Source: Pedobacter psychrotolerans
Lineage (GTDB): Bacteria; Bacteroidota; Bacteroidia; Sphingobacteriales; Sphingobacteriaceae
Direction: 5' to 3'
Assembly (NCBI RefSeq): GCF_004340665.1
Contig: NZ_SLWO01000002.1
Coordinates: 305,587-369,586 of the forward strand
Length of the DNA stretch: 64,000 nt
This document shows positions 50,670-59,888 of this stretch, one piece after another. A program made the position numbers and the translations under genes. How positions within the stretch are numbered: the stretch's first letter is position 1; the number at the start of each line of letters is the position of its first letter. Under the pieces are notes generated by a model. It saw only the letters and a program-made list of their open reading frames with translations. It did not search any database and was not told where the DNA came from.

Positions 50670-50699
50670 GGTACAAAAGTGTGACAGCACTTTTGTACC
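50670..50699. promoter_or_regulatory. Leader hairpin between FecR and susC genes
   Basis: A perfect 12-bp stem (GGTACAAAAGTG / CACTTTTGTACC) with a 6-base loop lies 130 bp upstream of the susC start. No T-run follows leftward, so it is more likely an RNA-processing or stability element, or a partial attenuator, than a full terminator. Confidence 0.5.
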
Positions 50700-50766
50700 C
50701 TTTTAGGAAATACGGTAGCCGTTAAGTTTTTATTGAATTGCTCATCATCATTAGTTATTTGGTTAG

Positions 50767-51807
50767 TTATTTATTTATTGGTTTCATAAGTGTGATTTGT
50801 TCACCGCTTATCTCATAATCTATGCTCATTGAAGCTTTTAAAACTTCAAGCACTTCCGGTAGGTTAAGTCCGGAGAAGTCAGCCGTCATCTCCTCATCCT
50901 TCAGGTGGTTATCCTGAATACGGATGTTAACATTGAACTTAGTGTTCATTTCTTTTACTATTGCAGAAAATTTTGCGTGATCATAGGAAAGATTGATATG
51001 TTTCCATAAATCCATATCCTGCATATCTGTTTTTGAAGTGGCTGATAGTGCATTATTAATTTCATCATAAGTAACCTTTTGATTTGGTTGGAGCATTACC
51101 TCCCCTTTAGTCAGTTGAGTGATGTTGCTCTCGGCTGCCTCACCCTTTTTGCTTACAGACACTTTACCGGTGATTACTTTTACCACGGCCTGCGCTGACT
51201 TTCTATAATCAATTACCTTAAAGCTGGTACCCCATACCTTTGTGATGATATGGGCACTTTTGATGATGAACGGCGATGAGGGATTTTTGGTAATTTCAAA
51301 AAAACATTCACCATCCATGGATACCGTTCTCGAAGCCTTATTAAAAGCTTTGGGTACAGAAAGCGTTGCATTTGGCTTTAACCATACCAGGCTACCATCG
51401 GCCAGGGTTTGCTTAATAATTTTTTGGGTATTGTTGGTATAATGAATGACAGATTCAACCTGACCACTGTTTTGATGCTGATGCTGCGGATTAAAAATCA
51501 GCACTTTAATTAATATTAAAACAATTGATGCAGCTGCAATGCCAATCCACCATTTTTTAGCTGGCGGAAACATTTTTACTTTAATGGCATCATCATTCAA
51601 ATGAGAATTTTCGGATTCTATTTTATTGACCATACGATCCAACATTCTCTTTTTCAAAATGGCGTTATGGCTTGGAGAAAGGTTGTCGAGGTATTCAGGC
51701 TGATTTTCTTTTGATTGGTACCACTGATCTACGATAGCAATTTCCTCTTCAGAACATTGTCCTTTAATATACTTATCCAGTAAATTAGAAAGCTGTAAGC
51801 TTGTCAT
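50767..51807 (-). CDS. FecR-family anti-sigma factor (pectin locus)
   Basis: This 346-residue membrane protein has a cytoplasmic N-terminal anti-sigma part (about 1-83: LDKYIKGQCSEEEIAIVDQW), one membrane helix (about 86-105) and a periplasmic FecR domain (TLADGSLVWLKPNATLSVPK, MDGECFFEITKNPSSPFIIK, GTSFKVIDY, VKVITGKVSVSKKG). A C-terminal DUF4974-like domain ends it (KEMNTKFNVNIRIQDN). The start of FecR lies 88 bp after the sigma factor gene and the susC follows. It should hold the sigma factor inactive until the STN domain of the transporter signals. Confidence 0.94.
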   Translation of the reverse strand: MTSLQLSNLLDKYIKGQCSEEEIAIVDQWYQSKENQPEYLDNLSPSHNAILKKRMLDRMVNKIESENSHLNDDAIKVKMFPPAKKWWIGIAAASIVLILIKVLIFNPQHQHQNSGQVESVIHYTNNTQKIIKQTLADGSLVWLKPNATLSVPKAFNKASRTVSMDGECFFEITKNPSSPFIIKSAHIITKVWGTSFKVIDYRKSAQAVVKVITGKVSVSKKGEAAESNITQLTKGEVMLQPNQKVTYDEINNALSATSKTDMQDMDLWKHINLSYDHAKFSAIVKEMNTKFNVNIRIQDNHLKDEEMTADFSGLNLPEVLEVLKASMSIDYEISGEQITLMKPINK

Positions 51808-51895
51808 AACTGCAAAATTAGTGTTGGTTTATATACTGGTTATATTGAGTAGTCGAACGAAACGGCCGGTACCCTTGGTTTATTTTTAAAAAAAA

Positions 51896-52477
51896 TTATT
51901 TTATTAAAAATACCAGCAGGAGCATAGAAAAATCAGCCAGTGAAATTTTTAGTAATTTCAATGCATTGGTCAGGTGGCCTTCAACTGTTTTTTCAGAGAT
52001 GTTTAATAAGGATGCGATTTCCTTATTGTTTTTATTTTCTATTCTGCTTAATTGATAAACAGTTTTACACTTGGCCGGAAGCGTGTCTATAACCTTTTCA
52101 ACCAAACGCCTCAAATCCATCAGGTAAATATGCTCTTCATTTGAGTTGTCTGCAGCTTCTACTAACCGGTTTACCTGAAGATATTTATCCTTCAACAATT
52201 CCTTCCGGTAATAATCAATAACAGAATATTTAATTGCCGTATGCAGATAATTGCTTAATCCGATGGAAAATATAAGGGTATTTCTTTTTTCCCAATATTT
52301 GAGAAATACATCCTGCACCACCTCTTCACACAAAGCATCATTACGAAGTCGCTTATGGGCAGCATTATAGAGTTTTGACCAATAGCGTTCATAAACCTCC
52401 GCAAAGGCATCAACATTGCCCTCACTTATCAGGTGGATAAGGTCATTATCAGTGTACTTTGAAAATGCCCCCATCAC
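51896..52477 (-). CDS. ECF RNA polymerase sigma factor (pectin locus)
   Basis: This 193-residue sigma factor has region 2 (about 20-90: ERYWSKLYNAAHKRLRNDA, CEEVVQDVFLKYWEKR) and region 4 (about 120-175: LPAKCKTVYQLSRIENKNNK, EIASLLNISEKTVEGHLTNA). The C-terminal tail (LADFSMLLLVFLIK) is hydrophobic, a feature common in Bacteroidota ECF factors paired with FecR. It should drive the FecR/SusC/SusD genes downstream. It is preceded by the GH78 gene (133 bp gap with an 9-bp stem and no T-run at 52557-52592). Confidence 0.93.
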   Translation of the reverse strand: MMGAFSKYTDNDLIHLISEGNVDAFAEVYERYWSKLYNAAHKRLRNDALCEEVVQDVFLKYWEKRNTLIFSIGLSNYLHTAIKYSVIDYYRKELLKDKYLQVNRLVEAADNSNEEHIYLMDLRRLVEKVIDTLPAKCKTVYQLSRIENKNNKEIASLLNISEKTVEGHLTNALKLLKISLADFSMLLLVFLIK

Positions 52478-52610
52478 TCGCTATTTTTTTTGAAATAATT
52501 TTAAGGTATAAAGTAAGTAAATTATTCGTTGATAACAAACTCCGGAAACAAGATCAGTTTCCATCCTCCAAAACGATAAAGTGTGGATGGAAATTAATCG
52601 GCAAACAACA

Positions 52611-55508
52611 TTATTTGATTTCTGATTTAAAATGATAAACACCTGATCCAACATGATAGACTGCATAAGGGGCCTCATATTTTATCCATTTAATACCGGG
52701 TACCTGAATGGCTTTTTTCGATCCTTCCATTACAAGATCAGGATTTGTTGCAGGTACGTATACAGTGGCCTCGGTATTTGCCGGGATTTGAAGATCGAGA
52801 GACAACTTATTTCCATTGCGCAGCCAGTAACTTTTAATCTCTCCGCTTACACTTTTATAACTTCCTTTTACCCATTTCAAATCTCCGGTTACTGTAGGCT
52901 TGATGATCATTTTTCGAAATCCAGGTCCATTTTCATCTTCACTGATTCCCGCTAAACCATGAAAAAACCATTCGTTAATCTGTCCAGACATGAAATGATT
53001 TTGCGAACCAAAACTTCCAACACTGGCATCCCATTTTTCAGTAAGTGCTGTAGCGCCCATTTTAAGCTGATAGCCATAACCCGGTCGGTCAGATTGATTG
53101 TTCATGTCGTAAATCACGTCCGAATAACCTTCCCTGTCCAGCGCACCTAAAAGAAAACGGTACCCCACCTCACCAGAATTAAATGAATTGCCCGCTTTTC
53201 GAATATCAGATACCAGGTTTTTAATCAACGCTTCCCGATGTTGAGGCGCTGCGATCTTTAAAAATAATGGCATAGCGTAAGTGGTATTTGAGCCAGTTGC
53301 ATAGGTATTGGTAACAGGATTAAAAAACTCATCATTAAAGGCTTTTCTGATCATTTCAGATTTATTTAAATATGTTTTAGCCTCTTCGGGCTTACCAATT
53401 AAAGCAGCCATCTTTCCCATCAGCTGATAATCATAAAAATAAATGGCAGAAGCGGTAAAGCTAATAGGTGTTAGTTGTGATCCCCATGCAGGTTTAGGTC
53501 CGATATCATACCAATCGCCTAGCCCTGAATGCAACAGATTTTTCTTCGCTGATGCATCCAGAAAGGCCAGATATTTCTGCATTTTAGCATAATAGTTTCT
53601 GACCAGGGAAACATCGCCATTAAATAAATATTGTTGCCACGGCACAATGATGAAAGAACTTCCCCACTCTGGTGAGTTTCTGAAGCCGTTATTAATAATG
53701 TCTGCCCCGGCCATAAAGAACTCTGGTGCGATGTTAGGAACAAGGCCATTATCCAGCTGGCTATCAGACATATCATTCATAATTTTACGAAACATAGGCG
53801 TAAGATCAAAGTTATAGCGGAGTGATGGCCCATTCAAATGATATTGTTCCAGCCAGCCTTGCTTTTCTCGATGGGGGCAGTCTGTCATTACGCTCATCAT
53901 GTTACTGCGCTGCGCCCACCTCACCAATGAATAAATGCGATTAAAAAGTTCGTTGCTGGATGAGAAACTCCCAATGGGTGCAGCGGATGAATGTACGACA
54001 ACGCCTTTAAGTTCTTCCAAAACAGGATATTGAGAGTCACCTTCGGCAGGAAAAAGTTCTACCTCCAGGTATCTGGCTCCCTGATAGAAAAATTTAGGAA
54101 ACCATTTTTCTACTTTTGATGAACCCATTGTGTATTGCCACCATGCCGGACGTATGCCATCCTGGGTAACTGAAGCACGATCAACATGTCCGTCAGGTTT
54201 CAATAATTCTGCCGGAGTGATTCTAACCATTGATCCGGCATTACCTTTTATCATAATTTCGGGCATGATGGATGCATTCTGACCTAAATCATAAACCCAC
54301 TTATGCGCAGAAAGCTGCGTCGCTTTTATCGGTGTTAAATTTTCAATAGCCATAATTGGGGCAGCGGCGCATGACAGGCCCTTGAGTTTCCCTCCAGGCG
54401 TACTACATGTTTCGGCAGCCGCCCATTTAGTTTTGGGAATAAAATTTGGTTCATCCCACCCTTGCTGAGCTAAACGCTCATCATAATCTTCACCACCAAA
54501 AAGGTTGGAATAGGTTACCGGGCCTGGAGATACTTGCCAGGACTGGTCTGTAACAATTACTTCAGCAGAACCATCTGCATATTGCAGGTGAATGCTGGCA
54601 ATTGCCTTGAGCTGACCATAAGAAACCAAAAACTTTACATACCTCACAGAATCGGGCTGGATGTTATACATTCCATTGCTTAAGATTATGCCAATGGCAT
54701 TTTCTCCATTTTTAAACTGTGCTGTAATATCGAAGGTATCATACAAAATGGTTTTAGTGTAATCAGACCAGCCTGGTGACAAAATATCTTTCCCAATCTT
54801 TTGGCCATTTACAGTCAATTCATATTGTCCAAGTCCGCTAATGTGAATTATTGCACTTTTAATTTTGGGTTTAACAACAAAAGATTTGCGCAATAGCACA
54901 GAGGAGAAATTTGGATCTGATGGTTTAGGGCCATACATTCTATATTCAGGTAAATCTCGTTTAAGATTAAAGTCTGATTTTGCAGATTGATATTGATGCG
55001 CAAATTTTTCTGCACCTTTTGCAGAAATCCATTTAGCCTGGATCGGCGCATCACCCAATAATCCGGTAATCCATCTGGCGGGCATGCTGTAATTGGAAGG
55101 GTTTCCTTTTTCATCCCAGATCTTTACTTTCCACCAATAGAACGAGGTTGATTTAAGTATTTTACCGGCATAATGGATGTTATTCATTTGTGCAGATCTC
55201 ACCTGCCCAGAGTCCCAAACATCTCCAATATTTTTAGCCAGGTTTTCTTTACTCGTAGAAACAATGATGCGATAGGCCGTTTGTAAAACCCCTCTTCTAT
55301 TTGCCTGACTTTGGATTGTCCAGCTTAGTGATGGATTTAAAATATCAATTCCCTGCGGATTTTCAATGGATTCGCATTTCAATTGCTGTGGCTTTACAGA
55401 TGTTATTAAAATAGCTTTTGCTTGCGTAGTGAACCCAAACATTATACAGGCAATACATAAAAGCAATGTTAAATAATTGGGGTATTGATGGTGATCAACT
55501 GATTTCAT
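52611..55508 (-). CDS. GH78 alpha-L-rhamnosidase
   Basis: This 965-residue secreted enzyme (signal peptide about 8-32) removes terminal rhamnose from rhamnogalacturonan or related glycans. An N-terminal fibronectin-like domain opens LKCESIENPQGIDILNPSLSW-like, followed by two jelly-roll domains (LRKSFVVKPKIKSAIIHISG, ELTVNGQKIG, NLFGGEDYDERL). The (alpha/alpha)6 barrel carries catalytic Asp543 and Glu548 (TDCPHREKQGW) and a likely second Glu in TALTEKWDAS, followed by QNHFMSGQINEWFF. Catalytic residues align with the Asp567/Glu572 pair of Bacillus RhaB by spacing. After the motif it reads LEQYHL where many relatives read TGD or LGD. A tail beta-domain closes the protein. It lies just upstream of the ECF sigma gene on the same strand. 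Confidence 0.93.
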   Translation of the reverse strand: MKSVDHHQYPNYLTLLLCIACIMFGFTTQAKAILITSVKPQQLKCESIENPQGIDILNPSLSWTIQSQANRRGVLQTAYRIIVSTSKENLAKNIGDVWDSGQVRSAQMNNIHYAGKILKSTSFYWWKVKIWDEKGNPSNYSMPARWITGLLGDAPIQAKWISAKGAEKFAHQYQSAKSDFNLKRDLPEYRMYGPKPSDPNFSSVLLRKSFVVKPKIKSAIIHISGLGQYELTVNGQKIGKDILSPGWSDYTKTILYDTFDITAQFKNGENAIGIILSNGMYNIQPDSVRYVKFLVSYGQLKAIASIHLQYADGSAEVIVTDQSWQVSPGPVTYSNLFGGEDYDERLAQQGWDEPNFIPKTKWAAAETCSTPGGKLKGLSCAAAPIMAIENLTPIKATQLSAHKWVYDLGQNASIMPEIMIKGNAGSMVRITPAELLKPDGHVDRASVTQDGIRPAWWQYTMGSSKVEKWFPKFFYQGARYLEVELFPAEGDSQYPVLEELKGVVVHSSAAPIGSFSSSNELFNRIYSLVRWAQRSNMMSVMTDCPHREKQGWLEQYHLNGPSLRYNFDLTPMFRKIMNDMSDSQLDNGLVPNIAPEFFMAGADIINNGFRNSPEWGSSFIIVPWQQYLFNGDVSLVRNYYAKMQKYLAFLDASAKKNLLHSGLGDWYDIGPKPAWGSQLTPISFTASAIYFYDYQLMGKMAALIGKPEEAKTYLNKSEMIRKAFNDEFFNPVTNTYATGSNTTYAMPLFLKIAAPQHREALIKNLVSDIRKAGNSFNSGEVGYRFLLGALDREGYSDVIYDMNNQSDRPGYGYQLKMGATALTEKWDASVGSFGSQNHFMSGQINEWFFHGLAGISEDENGPGFRKMIIKPTVTGDLKWVKGSYKSVSGEIKSYWLRNGNKLSLDLQIPANTEATVYVPATNPDLVMEGSKKAIQVPGIKWIKYEAPYAVYHVGSGVYHFKSEIK

Positions 55509-56457
55509 ATCAAATAATTATGACCTTTTGTAATGATGAGTGCAAAGGTTTCGATCGGGCCTCATCCGGAATTTACGATTCAGACAAGATAATAAAAAAA
55601 TAAACGTCAACTTAACATTTGTTATAAATACCTTATTAATCGTTAATGTTTATGACTTGTAATAAAACAGAAAGTAGGCCGATAGGTTATGGCGATCGCA
55701 ACTCCCCTCCTTTTTTTAAGGAGGGGTGCCTGAAAGGCGGGGTGGTTGAAGCTACTGTCTGAATACATTTATTGAATATTTGGTGGTTAACCCCTATCCG
55801 CCTATCGGCACCTTTCCCCTGAAAGGGAAAGGGCGATGAAAAAATATTTATCGAGGCTTAAGCCACATCGTAAAATCAGTTAATTTCCTAATTTAATTTC
55901 GGTCGGTGAGACACCGACCGATAGGTAAATAGATTTCTATCGGATATATAGATAACTCTTAGTTAATGATAACACCAATCAGGGGATAGTCGGTAAGATA
56001 ATATCAACCGGATAGGTTATGGCTATCGCTACTCCCCTCCTTTTTTTAAGGAGGGGGTGCCTGAAAGGCGGGGTGGTTGAAGCTACCTCTCTGATTACAT
56101 TTATTGAATATTTGGTGGTTTAAGCCCCTATCCGCCTAGCGGCACCTTTCCCCTGAAAGGGAAAGGGCGATGAAAAAATATTTATCGAAGCTAAAACCAC
56201 ATCGTAAAATCAATTAGTTTTAATTCAGTCAGTGAGACACCGACCGATAGGTAAATAGATTTCGATCCAGACAAGGACAATAAAAAAACCTCTGCTTAAA
56301 GTTTGTCAAATATTTACCATTAAATATCACCTGAAACAATATTGTTTATGGCCTGTAATAAAACAGAAAATCCAATGAAATAGTAAGCCAAGGATGCCTG
56401 TGAATTAGATTAATTTCTTGTTATTTGAAAATTCTGATCCTTGCTATTTTATCGCTT
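55509..56457. repeat. Gap with two composite repeat blocks
   Basis: No gene is seen. Two similar blocks, beginning GATAGGTTATGG at 55681 and 56011 (period about 330 bp), each hold a family A hairpin, then ATTTATTGAATATTTGGTGG, then a family B element (55788-55840, 56120-56174). Each ends with the short palindrome CGGTCGGTGAGACACCGACCG (55900-55920; imperfect at 56226-56250). The start of GH78's leader (55560-55670) is also similar to 56266-56372, so the whole stretch looks segmentally duplicated. A third block copy lies just after the next gene. Confidence 0.75.
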
Positions 56458-57261
56458 ATGAAAGTTTGTCTTATTAGTTTTTTGTTCCTTTTAGTCGGCA
56501 CGGCTGTCACCTATGGCCAGATAGATACCTTAATAGCAATTGGAACTTATAAACTGCACTTCAAAATAATGGAAGGTAAGGAATCACCAATATTGTTCGA
56601 ATCTGGTGGTGCACTTGATGCAACTCAATGGGATTCTATTTCTACTGTACTCAATCAAAAACTAAACGCAACAATTATTACTTATGATCGCCAGGGCTTT
56701 GGTTTAAGTGGGCTGGATACCGTAGAATATAATATCCTCAACGAAGCTAAAGGCCTGACATTTGCACTTCAAAAACTTGGCTATGCGCATCAAGATCTAT
56801 TATTGGTTTCTCACTCATTAGGGGCATTTTATTCTACCCTGTACGCATCAAATCATCCAACCTCTGTTAAAGGGATGATCATGTTAGACCCCAGAATCCC
56901 ATCTTATGCGGATATGCGCTTTGCCCATAGGATATTTAAAACCTTAAACCGAAGCAATTTTGGTAAAAATGACCTTGGTTTATATTATGTGCTTGCACAA
57001 ATGGAGCAGAATAGCAATTTTATGAGAAAGAAAGTTATTCCATCCAATATACCTGTATTGGTGGTGATGGCTGAGAAAGGACCATTTGATAATAAAATTG
57101 ATAATGATAGATTTCAGGAAGCCCAGCGGCAGTTTATCAAAAAGCGGGAAAAAGGAAGCTTGATCTTGGCCAAAGGAAGTTCTCATAACATACCACAAGA
57201 TCAGCCTGAATTGGTGATTTCAGAAATTGAGAATTTTTATAGGAGGTATGTGCTAGAATAA
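56458..57261 (+). CDS. Secreted alpha/beta hydrolase flanked by repeats
   Basis: This 267-residue exported protein starts at the ATG at 56458 (MKVCLISFLFLLVG signal, about 1-20); a TTG at 56425 would add only a hydrophobic extension. The alpha/beta hydrolase fold shows ILFESGGALDATQWDS (46-60), DRQGFGLSG (77-85), nucleophile Ser120 in VSHSLGAFY, a probable acid in the MAEKGPFDN loop and His243 in KGSSHNIPQDQPE. The nearest wording is that of haloperoxidase / epoxide-hydrolase-like or lactonase-like proteins; the substrate is unknown. It is the only rightward gene between 29.0 and 59.0 kb and is bordered on both sides by near-identical composite repeats, so it may be a recent insert. Confidence 0.85.
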   Translation: MKVCLISFLFLLVGTAVTYGQIDTLIAIGTYKLHFKIMEGKESPILFESGGALDATQWDSISTVLNQKLNATIITYDRQGFGLSGLDTVEYNILNEAKGLTFALQKLGYAHQDLLLVSHSLGAFYSTLYASNHPTSVKGMIMLDPRIPSYADMRFAHRIFKTLNRSNFGKNDLGLYYVLAQMEQNSNFMRKKVIPSNIPVLVVMAEKGPFDNKIDNDRFQEAQRQFIKKREKGSLILAKGSSHNIPQDQPELVISEIENFYRRYVLE

Positions 57262-57267
57262 CCGATC

Positions 57268-57336
57268 GATAGGTTATGGCGATCGCTACTCCCCTCCTTT
57301 TTTTAAGGAGGGGTGCCTGAAAGGCGGGGTGGTTAA
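57268..57336. repeat. Family A repeat, third composite block copy
   Basis: This begins GATCGATAGGTTATGG seven bases after the hydrolase stop codon and repeats the 55681 and 56011 blocks, including arms CCCCTCC / GGAGGGG and AAGGCGGGGTGGTT. Its hairpin could also act as transcription terminator for the hydrolase gene. Confidence 0.75.
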
Positions 57337-57351
57337 AGCCCCTACCTCTGA

Positions 57352-58742
57352 TTACATTTATTGAATATTTGGTGTTTAACCCCTATCCGCCTATCGGCAC
57401 CTTTCACTTGAAAGGGAAAGGGCGATGAAAAAAATATTTATCAAAGCTAAACGCACATCACTCAATCAGTTACTCTTCTAATAAATACAATCTTTCAGTT
57501 TTATCTAGATGAAAATTTATTGAATTAATCCTGTCGGTGATACACCAGCAGATGGGTAAAAAGTTTAAATCAAAATAAATCTTTTGTAAACAAAATTTTT
57601 GTAAACTTTTTTTTGTTTACAAAAATTTTGTTTACAAACGGCGAAACTTTTTTTCTGTAATCATTTTTTTGTTTCGCTAAAAAATGTTTCAAATTCTATT
57701 AAAACTCGTTTGCCAGTAAATAATAGAATGCTTCCGGGCTTTACATCTAACTCTATAAAAACCAGCGCAATTAACCTTCGCTATTTAATTTCGGTCGGTG
57801 AGACACCGACCGATAAGTAAATACATTTATTGAATATTTGGCAGTTAACCCCTATCCGCCTAGCGGCACCTTTCCCCTGAAAGGGAAAGGTCGATGAAAA
57901 AAATATGTATCGAAGCTAAAACCACATCGCAAAATCAGTTAATCTCCTAATAAATACAATCTCTCTTTCCTATTTAGATGAAATTATTGAATTAATCCTG
58001 TCGGTGATACACCAACAAATAGGTAAAAAGCTTGAAACAAAATACATCTTTTGTAAACAAAATATTTGTAAACTTTTTTTTGTTTACAAATATTTTGTTT
58101 ACAAACAGCGAAACTTTTTTCTGTAATTATTTTTTTGTTTCGCTAAAAAATGTTTCAAATTCTATTAAACCTCCTTATGCCAGTAAATAAAAGAATGCTT
58201 CCGGGCTTTACATCTAACTCTATAAAAACCAGCGCAATTAGCCTTCGCTATTTAATTTCGGTCGGTGAGACACCGACCGATAAGTAAATACATTTATTGA
58301 ATATTTGGCAGTTAACCCCTATCCGCCTAGCGGCACCTTTCCCCTGAAAGGGAAAGGTCGATGAAAAAAATATGTATCGAAGCTAAAACCACATCGCAAA
58401 ATCAGTTAATCTCCTAATAAATACAATCTCTCTTTCCTATTTAGATGAAATTATTGAATTAATCCTGTCGGTGATACACCAACAAATAGGTAAAAAGCTT
58501 GAAACAAAATACATCTTTTGTAAACAAAATATTTGTAAACTTTTTTTTGTTTACAAATATTTTGTTTACAAACAGCGAAACTTTTTTCTGTAATTATTTT
58601 TTTGTTTCGCTAAAAAATGTTTCAAATTCTATTAAACCTCCTTATGCCAGTAAATAAAAGAATGCTTCCGGGCTTTACATCTAACTCTATAAAAACCAGC
58701 GCAATTAACCTTCGCTATTTAATTTCGGTCAGTGAGACACCA
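57352..58742. repeat. Tandem triplication of a ~467-bp structured unit
   Basis: Three head-to-tail units at about 57352-57820, 57821-58287 and 58288-58742. The second and third are almost identical over 467 bp (period measured from the hairpin start: 57584, 58051, 58518). The first is more diverged. Each unit contains a family B repeat, a CTGTCGGTGATACACC motif, a 24-bp-arm hairpin (57583-57638, 58050-58105, 58517-58572; 8-T loop) and a second stem AGCGAAAC / GTTTCGCT. A conserved GAATGCTTCCGGGCTTTACA stretch and the CGGTCGGTGAGACACCGACCG palindrome complete it. No open reading frame of note, no transposase. What it does is unknown. Confidence 0.9.
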
Positions 58743-58795
58743 TAAGTGTTTGGAAGATTATGATTTATCAATTGAAAACTGCTACTGAATGGTTA

Positions 58796-58834
58796 ACCAC
58801 CCCCTGCCCCTCCTAAATTAGGAGGGGAGTTCCC
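58796..58834. repeat. Inverted family A-like repeat
   Basis: This reads ACCACCCCCTGCCCCTCC then TTAGGAGGGGAG, the reverse orientation of the family A hairpin. A further half of the GAGACACCGACCGATAGG palindrome follows at 58887-58904. From there to 59057 nothing else is recognised apart from the probable promoter of the next gene. Confidence 0.6.
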
Positions 58835-59057
58835 CTCATAGCTGTATAATTGTAACCTACGAATTAATCTTCCTTACAACTGAGGTGAGACACCGACCGA
58901 TAGGTATAATTGGATTTATTCATCAGAATTTCACCTTAATATTAAAATTTCGTAAGACAGATCGGGATAGTTGATTGGTATAAAATTTTTACTATTGTAG
59001 TGGAGCGCATTCCATATTAACTGGTCGCTTAAAAAAGCAGATTGTATAAACTTATTG

Positions 59058-59885
59058 ATGAAAAAATATCTTTTTATATTATCACTTACATCTTTAATCA
59101 CCTATTTAAAGCCTACTGAGCAAACCTGGGTGGCCATTGGTGATTCGATTACTTACCTGAACGACCATCAAGAAGAAACCGGAAACCGGGTAACCAGTGG
59201 CTACCTTAGCCGCGTAGTAGCGCAACTTCCAACAATTAAATACATTAATAAAGGCTACAATGGTTGGACTTCAGGCGCTGTGGCCGAGCGAATAAATAAT
59301 CTCAGAATTCCCCCTGCAGATATTTATACTATTTTTCTAGGCACCAACGACTGGTGGGCTGGCAGACCTATAGGGCACAAATCAGATTATGTTGAGGCAA
59401 AAGGAAATATTTCTCTTTACGGATCATACCGAATAATTATCGACAAGCTTCGATCGATTAATCCCCAAGCAAAGATCATTTTGATTACGCCCATGCAACG
59501 GGCAGATTTTGTTTATATCGCTGATCCTGCCAATAATGCATATGGCTCTTACAAGGCGAAGGCAGGGCAGCATCTGGAAGATTTTGCGGCAGCTATCAAA
59601 GAAATCGGAAGGATGGAGAAACTACACGTGATTGACCTTTACCATGATCGTTCATTACGATTGTCAAAGCTTATTAAATTCAAAAAATTAAGGGTACCGG
59701 GAAGTCATGATTATAAAAACTATCCCCTCAAAGCTTCATTCAAGATACCTTTTCACCCCGGAACAGATGATTATCCTTATCCACCTGAAGCCATGGCGAT
59801 GACTTATGATGGTCTGCATCCTTCGGATGAGGGTAATGCCGTGATTGCCAAAAGGATTGTCGCTGTATTTAAATCGATGAAATAA
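59058..59885 (+). CDS. SGNH/GDSL hydrolase (possible rhamnogalacturonan acetylesterase)
   Basis: This 275-residue hydrolase has a short hydrophobic N-terminus (MKKYLFILSLTSLITYL, signal or anchor). The ATG at 59058 directly follows a TTG that could also start. All four SGNH blocks are present: AIGDSITYL (Ser30), NKGYNGWTSG, FLGTNDWW (Asn97) and TYDGLHPSDEGN (Asp251, His254). Such enzymes deacylate polysaccharides; CE12-type rhamnogalacturonan acetylesterases use this fold. The nearby rhamnosidases and polygalacturonase support that role, but the substrate is inferred. An extra segment of about 40 residues before the last block (KFKKLRVPGSHDYKNYPLKA) is unusual. Its stop lies 3 bp from that of the convergent GDSL gene. 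Confidence 0.85.
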   Translation: MKKYLFILSLTSLITYLKPTEQTWVAIGDSITYLNDHQEETGNRVTSGYLSRVVAQLPTIKYINKGYNGWTSGAVAERINNLRIPPADIYTIFLGTNDWWAGRPIGHKSDYVEAKGNISLYGSYRIIIDKLRSINPQAKIILITPMQRADFVYIADPANNAYGSYKAKAGQHLEDFAAAIKEIGRMEKLHVIDLYHDRSLRLSKLIKFKKLRVPGSHDYKNYPLKASFKIPFHPGTDDYPYPPEAMAMTYDGLHPSDEGNAVIAKRIVAVFKSMK

Positions 59886-59888
59886 TTG

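Noticed and set aside
52481..52678. 65-codon leftward frame beside the GH78 end
   Set aside because: It lies mostly in the GH78 coding end in another frame and its gap; no start context or composition supports it.
57352..58742. Possible insertion sequence or phage attachment site
   Set aside because: No transposase, integrase or target-site duplication was found; the units are tandem direct copies without terminal inverted repeats at their borders.
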